From Devosia sp. Root413D1 (GTDB lineage Bacteria > Pseudomonadota > Alphaproteobacteria > Rhizobiales > Devosiaceae): 64,000 nucleotides of DNA. Numbering within the stretch: the stretch's first letter is position 1; each line of letters starts with the position of its first letter. The stretch is from NCBI RefSeq assembly GCF_001425235.1, contig NZ_LMEA01000012.1:1-64000 (forward strand), given 5' to 3'. The position numbers and the translations under genes are program-made. Under the pieces are notes generated by a model, which was not told the DNA's origin, made no database searches, and saw nothing but the letters and a program-made list of their open reading frames with translations. Shown here piece by piece: positions 34,795 through 44,980 of the stretch.

Positions 34795-36411
34795 TTGCAA
34801 AATCTGCCATGGATCATCACGCTGGCGGGCGGGGCGTTCTTTACGCTCGTACTGTCCGGACTGGGACAGGACGCGGCCTTCAGCGCTCATATGGGTATCA
34901 TCGCTGCCGTCCTCGGGCTGGGCGCGGTGGTCCTGCTTCGGCAACGCGGGCCGGCACCAGCAATCTCGTCGGACGGAGCGGAATCGAACGGGTATTTCGA
35001 TGCGCCCATCCGGATCGGATCCATCCTCACCGTATTCTGGGGGTGCGTGGGCTTTCTCGTCGGCGTGGTCATTGCGCTGCAGCTGGCATGGCCCGAACTC
35101 AATTTCGGCCCCTGGTTCAACTTCGGCCGGATGCGGCCACTGCACACGTCGGCCGTGGTCTTCGCCTTCGGCGGCACGGCCCTGATGACGACGAGCTTTT
35201 ACGTGGTGCAGCGCACCTCCAGGGCCCGTCTCATCAACGACAGCCTCGCCTGGTTCGTGTTCTGGGGCTACCAGCTGTTCATCGTGATGGCAGCGACTGG
35301 CTACCTGCTCGGCATCACCGAGAGCCGCGAATATGCCGAACCCGAATGGTACACCGACATCTGGCTGACCATTGTCTGGGTCGCCTATCTGATCCTGTTC
35401 CTTGGCACGATCATCAAGCGCAAGGAGCCGCATATCTATGTGGCCAACTGGTTCTACCTCGCCTTCATCGTCACCATCGCGCTGTTGCACGTCGTCAACA
35501 ACCTGAGCATGCCGGTGAGCCTGCTTGGCTCAAAGAGCTACTCGTTGTTCTCTGGCGTGCAGGACGCGCTGACTCAGTGGTGGTACGGCCACAACGCGGT
35601 GGGCTTCTTCCTCACCGCCGGGTTCCTCGGCATGATGTACTACTTCATGCCCAAGCAGGCCGAGCGGCCGGTCTACAGCTATCGGCTGTCGATCATCCAC
35701 TTCTGGGCCCTGATCTTCCTCTACATCTGGGCCGGCCCGCATCACCTCCACTACACCGCCCTGCCCGACTGGGCGCAGACGCTCGGCATGGTGTTCTCGG
35801 TGATGCTGTGGATGCCGAGCTGGGGCGGCATGATCAACGGCCTGATGACCCTGCGCGGCGCCTGGGACAAGATGCGCACCGACCCGATCATGCGCATGAT
35901 GGTGATCGCCGTCGCCTTCTACGGTATGTCGACCTTCGAAGGTCCGGTCATGTCGATCAAGTCGGTGAACGGGCTCAGCCACTATACCGACTGGACCATC
36001 GGCCATGTGCACTCGGGTGCGCTCGGCTGGGTCGGCATGATCTCGTTCGCCGCGGTCTACTTCATGGTGCCGCGCCTGTGGGGACGCACGCAGCTCTACT
36101 CGCCGCGCATGGTCAACTGGCACTTCTGGCTCGCGACCACCGGCATCGTCGTCTACGCCGCCGTCATGTGGGTGTCGGGCGTCATGCAGGGCCTGATGTG
36201 GCGCGAGTACGATGACCAGGGCTTCCTCGTCTACTCGTTCGCCGAAACCGTGGCCGCACTCCACCCCTACTACATCGCCCGCGCCTTCGGCGGCCTGCTC
36301 TACCTCGCCGGCGGCCTGGTGATGGCCTTCAACGTCTGGATGACCATCCGTGGCCGAGTCCGCGACGAGCGTCCGATCGCAACCGCCACCGTATTGCAGC
36401 CGGCAGAATAG
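34795..36411 (+). CDS. ccoN: cbb3-type cytochrome c oxidase, subunit I
   Basis: 538 aa, about 14 membrane segments. CcoN holds heme b, heme b3 and CuB and reduces O2 to water with proton pumping at very low oxygen. Heme and copper His are visible in [60 protein letters not shown] and [11 protein letters not shown]. The best start is TTG 34795 with GGGGG upstream; no ATG fits better before the first membrane helix. First gene of ccoNOQP. Confidence 0.96.
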   Translation: MQNLPWIITLAGGAFFTLVLSGLGQDAAFSAHMGIIAAVLGLGAVVLLRQRGPAPAISSDGAESNGYFDAPIRIGSILTVFWGCVGFLVGVVIALQLAWPELNFGPWFNFGRMRPLHTSAVVFAFGGTALMTTSFYVVQRTSRARLINDSLAWFVFWGYQLFIVMAATGYLLGITESREYAEPEWYTDIWLTIVWVAYLILFLGTIIKRKEPHIYVANWFYLAFIVTIALLHVVNNLSMPVSLLGSKSYSLFSGVQDALTQWWYGHNAVGFFLTAGFLGMMYYFMPKQAERPVYSYRLSIIHFWALIFLYIWAGPHHLHYTALPDWAQTLGMVFSVMLWMPSWGGMINGLMTLRGAWDKMRTDPIMRMMVIAVAFYGMSTFEGPVMSIKSVNGLSHYTDWTIGHVHSGALGWVGMISFAAVYFMVPRLWGRTQLYSPRMVNWHFWLATTGIVVYAAVMWVSGVMQGLMWREYDDQGFLVYSFAETVAALHPYYIARAFGGLLYLAGGLVMAFNVWMTIRGRVRDERPIATATVLQPAE

Positions 36412-36422
36412 GAGCTCGCCAA

Positions 36423-37154
36423 ATGGATATTCTTGGCAAACACGGCGTCATCGAACGCAACGCCTCCCTGCTCCTCACCCTCTCGCTGGTCGTGGTGTGC
36501 ATCGGCGGCATCGTCGAAGTTGCGCCGCTGTTCTACCTGCAGAACACCATCGAGAAGGTGGAGGGGATGCGCCCCTACACGCCGCTCGAGCTCGCCGGGC
36601 GCGACATCTATGTCCGCGAGGGTTGCTATGTCTGCCATAGCCAGATGATCCGTCCGTTCCGCGACGAGGTCGAGCGCTACGGTCAGTACTCGCTGGCGGC
36701 GGAGTCGATGTACGACCACCCATTCCAGTGGGGCTCCAAGCGTACCGGCCCCGACCTTGCCCGCGTTGGCGGCCGCTACTCGGACGAGTGGCATGTCGAG
36801 CACCTCACCAACCCGCAATCGCTGGTGCCGGAATCGATCATGCCGAAATACGGCTTCCTGGCCGAAACCACCCTCGAGACCAACAACATCGCGGGCAGTC
36901 TCAAGGCCAACGCCATAGTCGGCGTGCCGTACAGCGAGGAGGCTATCCAAAGCGCCCAAGCTGACCTGATCGCACAGGCAACGCCGGATGCCGACACCTC
37001 GGGACTCCTTGCCCGCTACACCAACGTGCGGGCCGAGGATTTCGACGGCGACCCCAAGCGGATCACCGAGATGGATGCGCTCGTCGCCTATCTCCAGATG
37101 CTCGGCACGCTGGTCGACTTCACTACCTACGACGCCAAAGCCAACTATCGTTAA
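36423..37154 (+). CDS. ccoO: cbb3-type cytochrome c oxidase, mono-heme subunit II
   Basis: 243 aa. It has an N-terminal membrane anchor ([20 protein letters not shown]) and a periplasmic cytochrome c domain with heme motif CYVCH (Cys68, Cys71, His72) and a distal Met in ESIMPKYGF. It receives electrons from CcoP and passes them to CcoN. It starts 11 bp after ccoN. Confidence 0.97.
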   Translation: MDILGKHGVIERNASLLLTLSLVVVCIGGIVEVAPLFYLQNTIEKVEGMRPYTPLELAGRDIYVREGCYVCHSQMIRPFRDEVERYGQYSLAAESMYDHPFQWGSKRTGPDLARVGGRYSDEWHVEHLTNPQSLVPESIMPKYGFLAETTLETNNIAGSLKANAIVGVPYSEEAIQSAQADLIAQATPDADTSGLLARYTNVRAEDFDGDPKRITEMDALVAYLQMLGTLVDFTTYDAKANYR

Positions 37155-37166
37155 GCGAGCCAGCTC

Positions 37167-37352
37167 ATGCCAACCGCACACTACGACATGCTCCGGCACT
37201 TCGCCGACAGCTGGGGCCTCCTCTACATGATGGCGATCTTCCTCGTGGTCGTGTTCTTCCTCGTGCGTCCGAGCGCCAAGGCAAACGCCATGGCGGCCGC
37301 CCGCATCCCCCTCGACGACGAGCAGCCCATGGTGCGGGAGGAACAGAAATGA
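37167..37352 (+). CDS. ccoQ: cbb3-type cytochrome oxidase subunit CcoQ
   Basis: 61 aa with a single membrane helix (LLYMMAIFLVVVFFLVRP) and a short cytoplasmic tail, typical of CcoQ/FixQ, which stabilises the oxidase. The TGA overlaps the ccoP ATG by 4 bp. Its position between ccoO and ccoP is conserved. Confidence 0.93.
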   Translation: MPTAHYDMLRHFADSWGLLYMMAIFLVVVFFLVRPSAKANAMAAARIPLDDEQPMVREEQK

Positions 37353-38215
37353 CCAACAAGGAGATCGACCAGGTCACCGGCGTTGAAACCACCGGTCACG
37401 AGTGGGACGGCATCAAAGAGCTGAACAACCCGCTGCCGCGCTGGTGGTTGTGGACCTTCTACGGCTCAATCGTCTTCGCGATCGGCTACACCATCGCCTT
37501 CCCTGCCTGGCCGATGATCTCGTCGGCCACGACCGGCGTTCTTGGCTACTCCAGCCGCGCCGACCTCGACGCCGAACTGGTCGCCGCCAAGGCGGCGCAG
37601 GGCGATCTGGTTACCAAGATCGCCGAGACCCCGGTGGCAGATATCCTCGCCAACGAGGACCTGGCCCGATTTGCCCGCGCCGGCGGGAAGTCGCTGTTCA
37701 AGGTCTACTGCTCGCAGTGCCACGGCACCGGAGCGACGGGCAGCGTCGGCTACCCGAACCTCAATGACGACGAATGGGTCTGGGGCGGCAGCATCGAGCA
37801 GATCTACGCGACGATCTCGCATGGTGCACGTTCGCCGACCGATCCGGAGACGCACTACAACGTCATGCCGAACTTCGGCACGGATGGGATGCTCGCTCCC
37901 GAGCAGATCGACCTCCTCGCAAAGCAGGTCGCATCGCTGTCCGGGATCGAGGGCGGTGCGGCTAGTCCCGAGGGCAATCAGCTGTTCGCCGATAACTGCG
38001 CGGCCTGCCACGGCGGTGGTGGCGAGGGGATGCCCGATGCCGGCGGCCCGTCGCTGAACGATCAGATCTGGCTCTATGAGGGGACGCTTGCGGCGATCAA
38101 GGCTCAGATCGAGCGGCCCCGCCATGGCGTCATGCCCGCCTGGCAACCAAGGCTAGGGGAATCTGCAGTCAAGCAACTGGCTGTCTACGTCCACGGACTC
38201 GGTGGTGGCCAGTAG
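37349..38215 (+). CDS. ccoP: cbb3-type cytochrome c oxidase, di-heme subunit III
   Basis: 288 aa. After a cytoplasmic N-terminus (EWDGIKELNNPLPRWWLWTF) and one membrane helix come two cytochrome c domains with CSQCH (Cys121-His125) and CAACH (Cys217-His221). It accepts electrons from soluble cytochrome or pseudoazurin and feeds CcoO. Last gene of the ccoNOQP operon, followed by a hairpin. Confidence 0.97.
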   Translation: MTNKEIDQVTGVETTGHEWDGIKELNNPLPRWWLWTFYGSIVFAIGYTIAFPAWPMISSATTGVLGYSSRADLDAELVAAKAAQGDLVTKIAETPVADILANEDLARFARAGGKSLFKVYCSQCHGTGATGSVGYPNLNDDEWVWGGSIEQIYATISHGARSPTDPETHYNVMPNFGTDGMLAPEQIDLLAKQVASLSGIEGGAASPEGNQLFADNCAACHGGGGEGMPDAGGPSLNDQIWLYEGTLAAIKAQIERPRHGVMPAWQPRLGESAVKQLAVYVHGLGGGQ

Positions 38216-38235
38216 GCAAAGCCATCGCCGCCGGC

Positions 38236-38267
38236 AGGAGGAGGTCGACCGCAAGCGCCCTCCTCCT
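38236..38267 (+). terminator. Hairpin after ccoP
   Basis: AGGAGGAGG and CCTCCTCCT can form a 9-bp stem with a 14-base loop, 21 bases after the ccoP stop. No T run. It probably ends or attenuates ccoNOQP transcription before the separate ccoG promoter. Confidence 0.5.
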
Positions 38268-38279
38268 CGTCCGCGGAAA

Positions 38280-38293
38280 TTGACCCAGATCAA
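38280..38293. promoter_or_regulatory. FNR/FixK-type box (ccoG operon)
   Basis: TTGACCCAGATCAA, 54 bases upstream of ccoG at 38348. Confidence 0.82.
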
Positions 38294-38347
38294 GCCGCTC
38301 GCCGGACGTCCGTGTGAGAAACGGTTGCGACCACTTGGGATACTGGA

Positions 38348-39910
38348 ATGCTTGCGGACCCACCCGATACCAACTCCTACGACGTCGAGGCGGTAAACGC
38401 CGCCAGCCGGCGGCAGCCCCTCTACGCTCCGCGCAAGAAGATCTTCCCCAAGCGGGCCAGCGGATACTTCCGGAAGTTCAAGTGGCTAGTGATGCTGGTG
38501 ACGCTCACCATCTACTACGTCACCCCGTGGCTGCGCTGGGACCGCGGGCCGTTCGCGCCCGACCAGGCCGTCCTCGTCGACCTCGCCAACAAGCGCTTCT
38601 ACTTCTTCTTCATCGAGATCTGGCCGCAAGAGTTCTACTACGTCGCCGGCATGCTGGTGATGGCCGGGATCGGCCTGTTCCTCATCACCTCGACGGTCGG
38701 CCGCGCCTGGTGTGGCTATGCCTGCCCGCAGACGGTCTGGGTCGATTTGTTTCTGGCCGTCGAACGCTTCATCGAGGGCGATCGCAACGCACGCATCAAG
38801 CTCGACGCCGCGCCGTGGAGCGCTTCGAAACTCACGAAGCGGACGATCAAGCACGTCACCTGGCTGGTGATCGGCGTGCTGACAGGCGGCGCCTGGGTAT
38901 TCTACTTCGCCGACGCCCCCACTTTGCTCGGAGACATCGCCACGCTCCAGGCGCCGCTGGTCGCCTACGCGACGATCGGGCTGCTTACCGCCACGACCTA
39001 CACCTTTGGCGGACTGATGCGGGAGCAGGTCTGCACGTACATGTGCCCCTGGCCGCGCATCCAGGGCGCGATGCTCGACGAGAACTCGCTGACCGTCACC
39101 TACAACGATTGGCGCGGCGAGCCGCGAACCCGCCACGCCAAGCGTGCCATCGCCGAAGGCAAGCCGGTCGGCGACTGTGTGGACTGCAACGCGTGCGTCG
39201 TTGTCTGCCCCATGGGCATCGACATCCGGGACGGCCAGCAGCTCGAGTGCATCACCTGTGCGCTCTGTATCGATGCGTGTGATGACGTGATGACGAGGCT
39301 CGGCAAGGAGCCCGGTCTCATCTCCTATGCGACCCTCAGCGACTACAATCAGAACATGGCCCTGGCCACCGGCAGCGGCAAGGTGATCCAGCCGACCCGA
39401 ATCCGAGACCAGATTACCGGCAAGCTGAACGACGCCATCAAGCGCACCGACTGGCGTTCGGTCATCAGGCCGCGAACCATCGTCTACCTCATCGGCTGGT
39501 CGGCCATCGGGCTCGCCATGCTCACCGCGCTGGCACTGCGCTCGCCGCTGTCGCTCAACGTGTTGCACGACCGTAATCCGCTCTATGTCGAGCTGCGGGA
39601 CGGCGCCATCCGCAACGGCTACGACGTCAAGATACTCAACATGACGCCGGCCCTGCGAACGGTCGAGCTCCGCCTCGAGGGCCTGCCCGGCGCCGAACTC
39701 TCGCTTGTTGATGGCGGCGAGGATACCGCCCAGGTGCTCAACCTCGAACTCGAGCCGGACAAGGTACTGCCGCTCCGGCTCTATGTCCGCATACCGCCCG
39801 ACGTCCGGCCAGCTTCGCAAGCGAAGTTCCACATAGTGGTCGAGACGCCCGACGGCCATGCCCGCTCGAACACCGAAACCACCTTCGAAGTCCCGGAGAA
39901 CGCGAAGTGA
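38348..39910 (+). CDS. ccoG: cbb3 oxidase assembly protein CcoG (FixG)
   Basis: 520 aa. Membrane ferredoxin-like protein with CGYACPQTVW and MCPWPR segments, then two 4Fe-4S motifs CVDCNACVVVCPMGIDI and CITCALCIDACDD (near residues 277-317), and a C-terminal immunoglobulin-like domain. CcoG reduces Cu(II) for delivery to the oxidase (known for the family). First gene of ccoGHIS; its stop overlaps ccoH. Confidence 0.95.
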   Translation: MLADPPDTNSYDVEAVNAASRRQPLYAPRKKIFPKRASGYFRKFKWLVMLVTLTIYYVTPWLRWDRGPFAPDQAVLVDLANKRFYFFFIEIWPQEFYYVAGMLVMAGIGLFLITSTVGRAWCGYACPQTVWVDLFLAVERFIEGDRNARIKLDAAPWSASKLTKRTIKHVTWLVIGVLTGGAWVFYFADAPTLLGDIATLQAPLVAYATIGLLTATTYTFGGLMREQVCTYMCPWPRIQGAMLDENSLTVTYNDWRGEPRTRHAKRAIAEGKPVGDCVDCNACVVVCPMGIDIRDGQQLECITCALCIDACDDVMTRLGKEPGLISYATLSDYNQNMALATGSGKVIQPTRIRDQITGKLNDAIKRTDWRSVIRPRTIVYLIGWSAIGLAMLTALALRSPLSLNVLHDRNPLYVELRDGAIRNGYDVKILNMTPALRTVELRLEGLPGAELSLVDGGEDTAQVLNLELEPDKVLPLRLYVRIPPDVRPASQAKFHIVVETPDGHARSNTETTFEVPENAK

Positions 39911-40398
39911 CCACGACCCGACCTGCCGATCCGCGTGCCTTCACCGGCCGCCACATGTGGCTCCTCGTCATTGGTTTCTTCGGGGTCATCATCGCCGTCA
40001 ATGTCGGGATGGCGATTGTCGCCTCGACCAGTTGGACGGGCCTGGTGGTCACCAACTCCTATGTCGCGAGCCAGGAGTTCGAGGAGAAGCGCCTCGCCCA
40101 TCAAGCCCAGAGAGCGGCCGGCTGGCAGGCAACGTTCACCTACTCGCCCGGTGTCGCCAGGCTGGTCGTCATCGATGGCGGCGGCAACCCAATCGAGCTG
40201 GGTTCCGTCACCCTCAAGGTCAATCGTCCGGTGGGCGGGCATGACGATCAGGCAGTCATGTTCCAACGTGCACCGGACGGCGGCTATGCCGCGTCGCTGC
40301 AGTTGGCCGCCGGCGTCTGGGACGCGCTGGTACAGGCAGATGAGACGGCCAAGGGTTCATTCGAACTCCATGAACGCTTCAGCGTCGAGGGAGATTGA
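39907..40398 (+). CDS. ccoH: FixH/CcoH family assembly protein
   Basis: 163 aa. The N-terminal membrane helix (WLLVIGFFGVIIAVNVGMAI) is followed by a periplasmic domain with the FixH pattern SYVASQEFEEKRLAHQAQ and PVGGHDDQAVMFQR. It is needed for cbb3 assembly or stability. GTG start overlapping the ccoG stop by 4 bp. Confidence 0.92.
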   Translation: MTTTRPADPRAFTGRHMWLLVIGFFGVIIAVNVGMAIVASTSWTGLVVTNSYVASQEFEEKRLAHQAQRAAGWQATFTYSPGVARLVVIDGGGNPIELGSVTLKVNRPVGGHDDQAVMFQRAPDGGYAASLQLAAGVWDALVQADETAKGSFELHERFSVEGD

Positions 40399-40400
40399 TC

Positions 40401-42659
40401 ATGACCTGCTGCGTCCCCGGCGAGCACGCCATCCTCGATGCACAGACCAGCAGCATCGAGGCCGACAGCGAGGCGCTGCTGGCATTAAGCCGCCGGCTCG
40501 GTGACGGGACCCGCCAGCTCGAGTTCGCCGTGCCCGACGCTCATTGCGCCGCCTGCATCAGGTCGATCGAAACAGGACTGGCGGCGCTCCCCATGGTGCA
40601 CTCTGCCCGGGTCAACCTCACCCGCCGTCGCGTCCGTATCGTCTTCGATCCGGCGCAGGGCGATGTGGCCCAACTGGCGCCCGCCATCAACCAGAGCGGC
40701 TACCACACGTATGTGCTCGACCCCAGTCAGGAGAGCGACGGCGATCCCGTGCTCCGCGAACTGGTGAAGGCTCTGGGCGTCGCAGGCTTTGCCGCCGGCA
40801 ACATCATGCTGTTTTCGGTCTCGATCTGGTCGGGTGCCAACGACGCAACCCGCGACCTCTTCCATTGGATTTCGGCGATCATCGCCCTGCCGGCAATCGC
40901 CTACTCCGGCCGGATCTTCTTCCGGTCGGCCTGGCGGGCCCTGCGTGTCGGCAAGACCAACATGGACGTGCCGATCTCCATCGGCGTCATCCTTGCCACG
41001 GCGCTGAGTCTGTTCGAAACGCTGAACTCCGGCGAACACGCCTATTTCGATGCCTCGGCAACGTTGCTCTTCTTCCTCCTCGCCGGGCGCACGCTCGACC
41101 ACCTGATGCGCGAGCGGGCTCGCAGCGCCATCACCAATCTTGCGCGGCTGCAGCCGCGTGGCGCGACACAGGTGCACGAAGATGGCCGGCGCGAGTACGT
41201 CAGACTGGATGAAATCGCCCCCGGCATGACCCTCGAGGTCCGAGGGGGGGACCGCGTACCGGTCGACAGCGTCGTTGCCACCGAAGGGGCGGTGTTCGAC
41301 TACTCCATCATCACGGGCGAGACGGCGCCACATGTCGTCGAGATCGATGGCGAGGTGGTTGCGGGCGCAAGCAATCTTGGCGGTCCGGTCCGACTGCGGG
41401 CCGCACGCGCGTCCACCGAGTCCTTCCTCGCCCGCATGGCGGCCATGATGGAAGCCGCCGAAGGCGCCAAGACCAGGCCACGGCGCATCGCCGACAGGGC
41501 GGCCGCAGTTTATGCGCCGGTGGTTCACACCATCGCCATCACCACTTTCCTCGGCTGGGGCCTGCTCAGCGGCGATTGGCACGCGGCCCTGCTCAACGCC
41601 GTGGCCGTCCTCATCATTACCTGCCCATGTGCCCTCGCCCTGGCCGTGCCCATTGTCCATGTCGTCGCGGCCGGGAAGATGTTCGAACGGGGAATCCTGA
41701 TGAAGGACGGGGCGGCGCTCGAACGGGTAGCCGAAGTCGACTCGGTCGCCTTCGACAAGACAGGCACGCTCACCATCGGACAGCCGCAACTCATCAACAG
41801 CAAGGCCGAGGACGAGCAAGCGAACGACATGGCAGCGGCGCTGGCTGGAAGCAGCAACCATCCATTGTCGAAGGCCCTGGCGGCGTATCTCGGTGCGGGG
41901 ACGGCATTCGCCAGCCAGGTCCGGGAGGAGCCAGGTCGGGGCGTCGAAGGTGTAGCCGACGGCGTCACGTGGCGCTTGGGTAGCGGGGACTGGTGTGGGA
42001 TGCCATCGGAGGCGGGCACGCCGTTCACGGAAGTCTGGCTTACCGCCAACGGCAAGGCCCGGGCCTGGTATCGCTTCAACGACATCGTGCGCCCCGGAGC
42101 CGCCGATGCGATCAAGACCCTTGCCGGCATGGGGCTGCCGTCCCGGCTGTTGTCCGGTGACCGCCAGGGACCTGTCGACGCGGTTGCCGCGGCAGTCGGG
42201 ATCGAGAAGGCATTGGGTTCGCGGCGTCCGGAGCAGAAGGTAGCTGCCGTCTCGGCGGGCCGTACTCTGATGGTGGGCGACGGGATCAATGATGCACCGG
42301 CGCTCCGGGCGGCCTACGTCTCGATGGCGCCGACCTCGGCGGCCGATATCGGGCGGAGCGCGGCGGACTTCGTGTTCACGAGCAATGATCTCGACGCCGT
42401 ACCGTTTGCCGTGCGCACTGCCCGTCGTGCTGCACGCCTTGTTGCCCAGAATCTGGTGCTTGCCATCGGGTACAACGCCATCGCGGTACCGCTGGCGATC
42501 GCAGGTCAGGTGACACCGCTGATCGCCGCTGTTGCGATGTCCTCGTCGTCGCTGATCGTCGTGGCAAACGCCCTTCGGCTGCGTTTTGACGCCAACCCGT
42601 CAAGCCACGAGAAGACGACCGGTACTAACCTAGCTGAGCTGGAGGAGAAGGCCGCATGA
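40401..42659 (+). CDS. ccoI: Copper-translocating P1B-type ATPase CcoI (FixI)
   Basis: 752 aa. It has an N-terminal HMA metal-binding domain (HCAACIRSIE), membrane CPC motif in TCPCALALAV, phosphorylation motif DKTGTLTI, SNHPLSKAL and GDGINDAPAL. CcoI exports Cu to the periplasmic side for the cbb3 CuB centre. I prefer ATG 40401 with GGGAG upstream over the TTG at 40395. The ccoS gene overlaps by 4 bp. Confidence 0.95.
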   Translation: MTCCVPGEHAILDAQTSSIEADSEALLALSRRLGDGTRQLEFAVPDAHCAACIRSIETGLAALPMVHSARVNLTRRRVRIVFDPAQGDVAQLAPAINQSGYHTYVLDPSQESDGDPVLRELVKALGVAGFAAGNIMLFSVSIWSGANDATRDLFHWISAIIALPAIAYSGRIFFRSAWRALRVGKTNMDVPISIGVILATALSLFETLNSGEHAYFDASATLLFFLLAGRTLDHLMRERARSAITNLARLQPRGATQVHEDGRREYVRLDEIAPGMTLEVRGGDRVPVDSVVATEGAVFDYSIITGETAPHVVEIDGEVVAGASNLGGPVRLRAARASTESFLARMAAMMEAAEGAKTRPRRIADRAAAVYAPVVHTIAITTFLGWGLLSGDWHAALLNAVAVLIITCPCALALAVPIVHVVAAGKMFERGILMKDGAALERVAEVDSVAFDKTGTLTIGQPQLINSKAEDEQANDMAAALAGSSNHPLSKALAAYLGAGTAFASQVREEPGRGVEGVADGVTWRLGSGDWCGMPSEAGTPFTEVWLTANGKARAWYRFNDIVRPGAADAIKTLAGMGLPSRLLSGDRQGPVDAVAAAVGIEKALGSRRPEQKVAAVSAGRTLMVGDGINDAPALRAAYVSMAPTSAADIGRSAADFVFTSNDLDAVPFAVRTARRAARLVAQNLVLAIGYNAIAVPLAIAGQVTPLIAAVAMSSSSLIVVANALRLRFDANPSSHEKTTGTNLAELEEKAA

Positions 42660-42832
42660 GTGGATTGGCGGTTCTTATCCCGATTGCCGTCGCCATGGGG
42701 CTGCTCGCGCTCACAGCATTCTTCTGGGCCTTGCGGTCGGGACAGTACGAAGACCTGGATGGGGCGAGCGAACGGATATTCGAGGACGACGAACGCGCTA
42801 GCCGGCACGGTCCTTCAAAGCGCGAAGGCTGA
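42656..42832 (+). CDS. ccoS: cbb3 oxidase maturation protein CcoS (FixS)
   Basis: 58 aa: one membrane helix (AVLIPIAVAMGLLALTAFFW) followed by ALRSGQYEDLDGASERIFED, the signature of CcoS, which is needed for heme/Cu cofactor insertion into CcoN. ATGA overlap with ccoI. Its last 35 bases overlap the 3' end of the convergent fnr gene. Confidence 0.93.
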   Translation: MSGLAVLIPIAVAMGLLALTAFFWALRSGQYEDLDGASERIFEDDERASRHGPSKREG

Positions 42833-43526
42833 GCACTTTGACATGGCGGTGGCCCGAGATCGCAATCACGCCGCTATGCCGCAGCTTGCTGACCTGGCGC
42901 GATACGGTCTCGATGGTCAGGCCCAGGAAGTCCGCCATATCGGCTCGTCCAATAGGCATGTCGAAAGTAATGCTGTCATCACTGCCGCCTCCGCTCCGTT
43001 TGGCGACCAGCAGCAGCAAGCTGGCAACCTTCTCGGCGGCGCTCTTGCGGCCCAGGGTCACCATCCACTCCCGCGCTTCGTCGAGGTCGTGAAGCGATTG
43101 ATCGAGCAGGCGCTGCTTCAGGTTCGAGCTCGAGGCAACTAGTGCCTCGAGCACGCCCCTCGGAAAGCGGCAGAGCTCGACATCTGACGCGGCCTCCGCG
43201 CTCAGGGGGCTCTCGGCTCGGAACAAGCGCCCCATCAAATCGGGAGCGAACTGCAGTCCAACCAGTTGCTGCCTGCCATCTCGCAGCACCCGGGAGAGCT
43301 TGACTGCACCGTTGGTGACATTGGCGTAGCCGTTGATCTCGCCGCTTTCGAGGGCGAGTCCCTCGCCCGCATCGTGGTGCGTGTGTCGGGCGTTGCGAGC
43401 GAGGTGCCGAAGCTCAGACGGGCTGAGGACGGCGCAGATACCCTCATGCCGAACCCGGCAGTCCTGGCAGACCGACGGCACCGGCTCCGAACTCACTCCC
43501 ACAGAAACTGGCTTTGGTCGTCGCAT
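42798..43526 (-). CDS. FNR-type oxygen-sensing regulator with 4Fe-4S cysteines (FnrN/FixK1-like)
   Basis: 242 aa. The N-terminal Cys cluster C20-X2-C23-X7-C31 plus central Cys119 (ELCRF) is the ligand set of an O2-labile 4Fe-4S FNR. It has a cyclic-nucleotide-like domain (40-160) and a C-terminal helix-turn-helix with recognition helix TIETVSRQVSKL. It is divergent from hemN, with the FNR box at 43559 between (32 bases from its own start), so it may autoregulate. It is a direct O2 sensor parallel to FixLJ-FixK. Confidence 0.9.
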   Translation of the reverse strand: MRRPKPVSVGVSSEPVPSVCQDCRVRHEGICAVLSPSELRHLARNARHTHHDAGEGLALESGEINGYANVTNGAVKLSRVLRDGRQQLVGLQFAPDLMGRLFRAESPLSAEAASDVELCRFPRGVLEALVASSSNLKQRLLDQSLHDLDEAREWMVTLGRKSAAEKVASLLLLVAKRSGGGSDDSITFDMPIGRADMADFLGLTIETVSRQVSKLRHSGVIAISGHRHVKVLSLRALKDRAG

Positions 43527-43558
43527 GACCCGTCATCGCACGCGGCGCCGACGACCAT

Positions 43559-43572
43559 TTGATCAGGATCAA
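43559..43572. promoter_or_regulatory. Perfect FNR box (hemN, possibly fnr autoregulation)
   Basis: TTGATCAGGATCAA, exact TTGAT-N4-ATCAA. It is 45 bases before hemN (plus) and 32 before the fnr start (minus). Confidence 0.88.
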
Positions 43573-43617
43573 GGAACTTGTGGCGGGGTTCTGCGACCTA
43601 TGGGGCGAGAGGTGCCA

Positions 43618-44967
43618 ATGTCCGACACGATGCTAGCCCGGTACGCGAAACCGGTCCCCCGCTACACAAGCTACCCTACCGCGCCCCATTTTCATAAGGG
43701 GGTCGACGACCTCACCTATGCCGGCTGGCTCAAGTCACTGGCGCCGGCGACAGCACTTTCGCTCTACGTGCACATTCCATTCTGCGACCGGCTGTGCTGG
43801 TTTTGTGGTTGCCATACCAAGCAGGTGCTCCGCTACGACCCGATCGCCGCGTACCTCCCTTCGGTCTTCAAGGAGATGGAAACGGTTGCCAGCCTGCTGA
43901 ATGGCCGCGGGCAAGCTGTCGCTCTGCACCTGGGCGGCGGCTCGCCTTCGATGTTGCAGCCCAGGGACCTGATCGAGCTGGCATCTCGCGTTCGACAGGG
44001 TTTCGACGTCAGCCGCGAGCTCGAATTCAGCATCGAGATCGACCCCAACGACATGACCGACGACCGCTACGACGCGTTCGCGCAAGCGGGCGTGACGCGC
44101 ATCAGCGTGGGTGTCCAGGACTTCAACCCGACGGTGCAGCGCGCCATCAACCGCATCCAGACCTACGAGCAGACCAAGGCCGTTGTGGATGGGATGCGAC
44201 AGCGCGGCGTGACGTCGGTGAACCTCGACGTCCTCTACGGCTTGCCGCACCAGACCGTTGCGAGCGTCGTGGCAACGGTCGATCAGGCCCTGTCGATGAA
44301 CCCCGACCGCCTGGCCTTGTTCGGCTATGCGCATGTCCCGTGGATGAAGACCCACCAGCGCATGATCGACGAGACTGCGCTACCCGACCCGGCCGAGCGG
44401 TTGCGCCAGTCCACCGCGGCGGCCGAGCGCATCTGCGCCGCCGGCTATGTTGCCATCGGCATCGATCACTTTGCCAAACCCTTGGACGGTTTGGCCGTCG
44501 CGTGCAAATCAGGAAAGCTCCACCGGAACTTCCAGGGCTATACGACCGACAAAGCGCCCGCCCTCATCGGGCTTGGAGCGTCTTCAATCGGCAACCTGCC
44601 CCAGGGGTATGTCCAGAACATCACCGCCACAGGCGAGTACACCCGCACCATACGCGAGCGAGGGCTCGCTATCGCAAAGGGACTGCCGCTAAGCGATGAG
44701 GACCGGATGCGTGGCTGGGTCATCGAGCGGCTGATGTGCGACTTCGCCGTTTCCGTCGATGAACTCCGGAACCGGTTCAAGCACATGGCCGCGCCGATCG
44801 TCACCGAGATGATCTACGCGGCGCAAGGCGACGAGGACGGCGTCGTCTGGTTCGATGGTCACACGTTCTCCATCACCGAACTCGGCCGGCCCTTTGTCCG
44901 GTCGGTCGCGGCGACCTTTGATACCTACCTCGCGTCTGGAGTCGGCCGGCATTCTGTGGCCGTCTAG
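43618..44967 (+). CDS. hemN: Oxygen-independent coproporphyrinogen III oxidase
   Basis: 449 aa radical SAM enzyme. The 4Fe-4S/SAM motif is C56-X3-C60-X2-C63 in PFCDRLCWFCGC, preceded by the HemN-specific PRYTSYPTAPHF and followed by LHLGGGSPS. It makes protoporphyrinogen IX for heme without O2, supplying the cbb3 oxidase. I chose ATG 43618; the long upstream open frame overlaps fnr and the FNR box. Confidence 0.95.
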   Translation: MSDTMLARYAKPVPRYTSYPTAPHFHKGVDDLTYAGWLKSLAPATALSLYVHIPFCDRLCWFCGCHTKQVLRYDPIAAYLPSVFKEMETVASLLNGRGQAVALHLGGGSPSMLQPRDLIELASRVRQGFDVSRELEFSIEIDPNDMTDDRYDAFAQAGVTRISVGVQDFNPTVQRAINRIQTYEQTKAVVDGMRQRGVTSVNLDVLYGLPHQTVASVVATVDQALSMNPDRLALFGYAHVPWMKTHQRMIDETALPDPAERLRQSTAAAERICAAGYVAIGIDHFAKPLDGLAVACKSGKLHRNFQGYTTDKAPALIGLGASSIGNLPQGYVQNITATGEYTRTIRERGLAIAKGLPLSDEDRMRGWVIERLMCDFAVSVDELRNRFKHMAAPIVTEMIYAAQGDEDGVVWFDGHTFSITELGRPFVRSVAATFDTYLASGVGRHSVAV

Positions 44968-44980
44968 CCCTCTGCATCTG

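Noticed and set aside
43333-43617. N-terminal extension of hemN by 95 codons
   Set aside because: It overlaps the divergent fnr gene and the FNR box at 43559, and HemN homology starts at ATG 43618.
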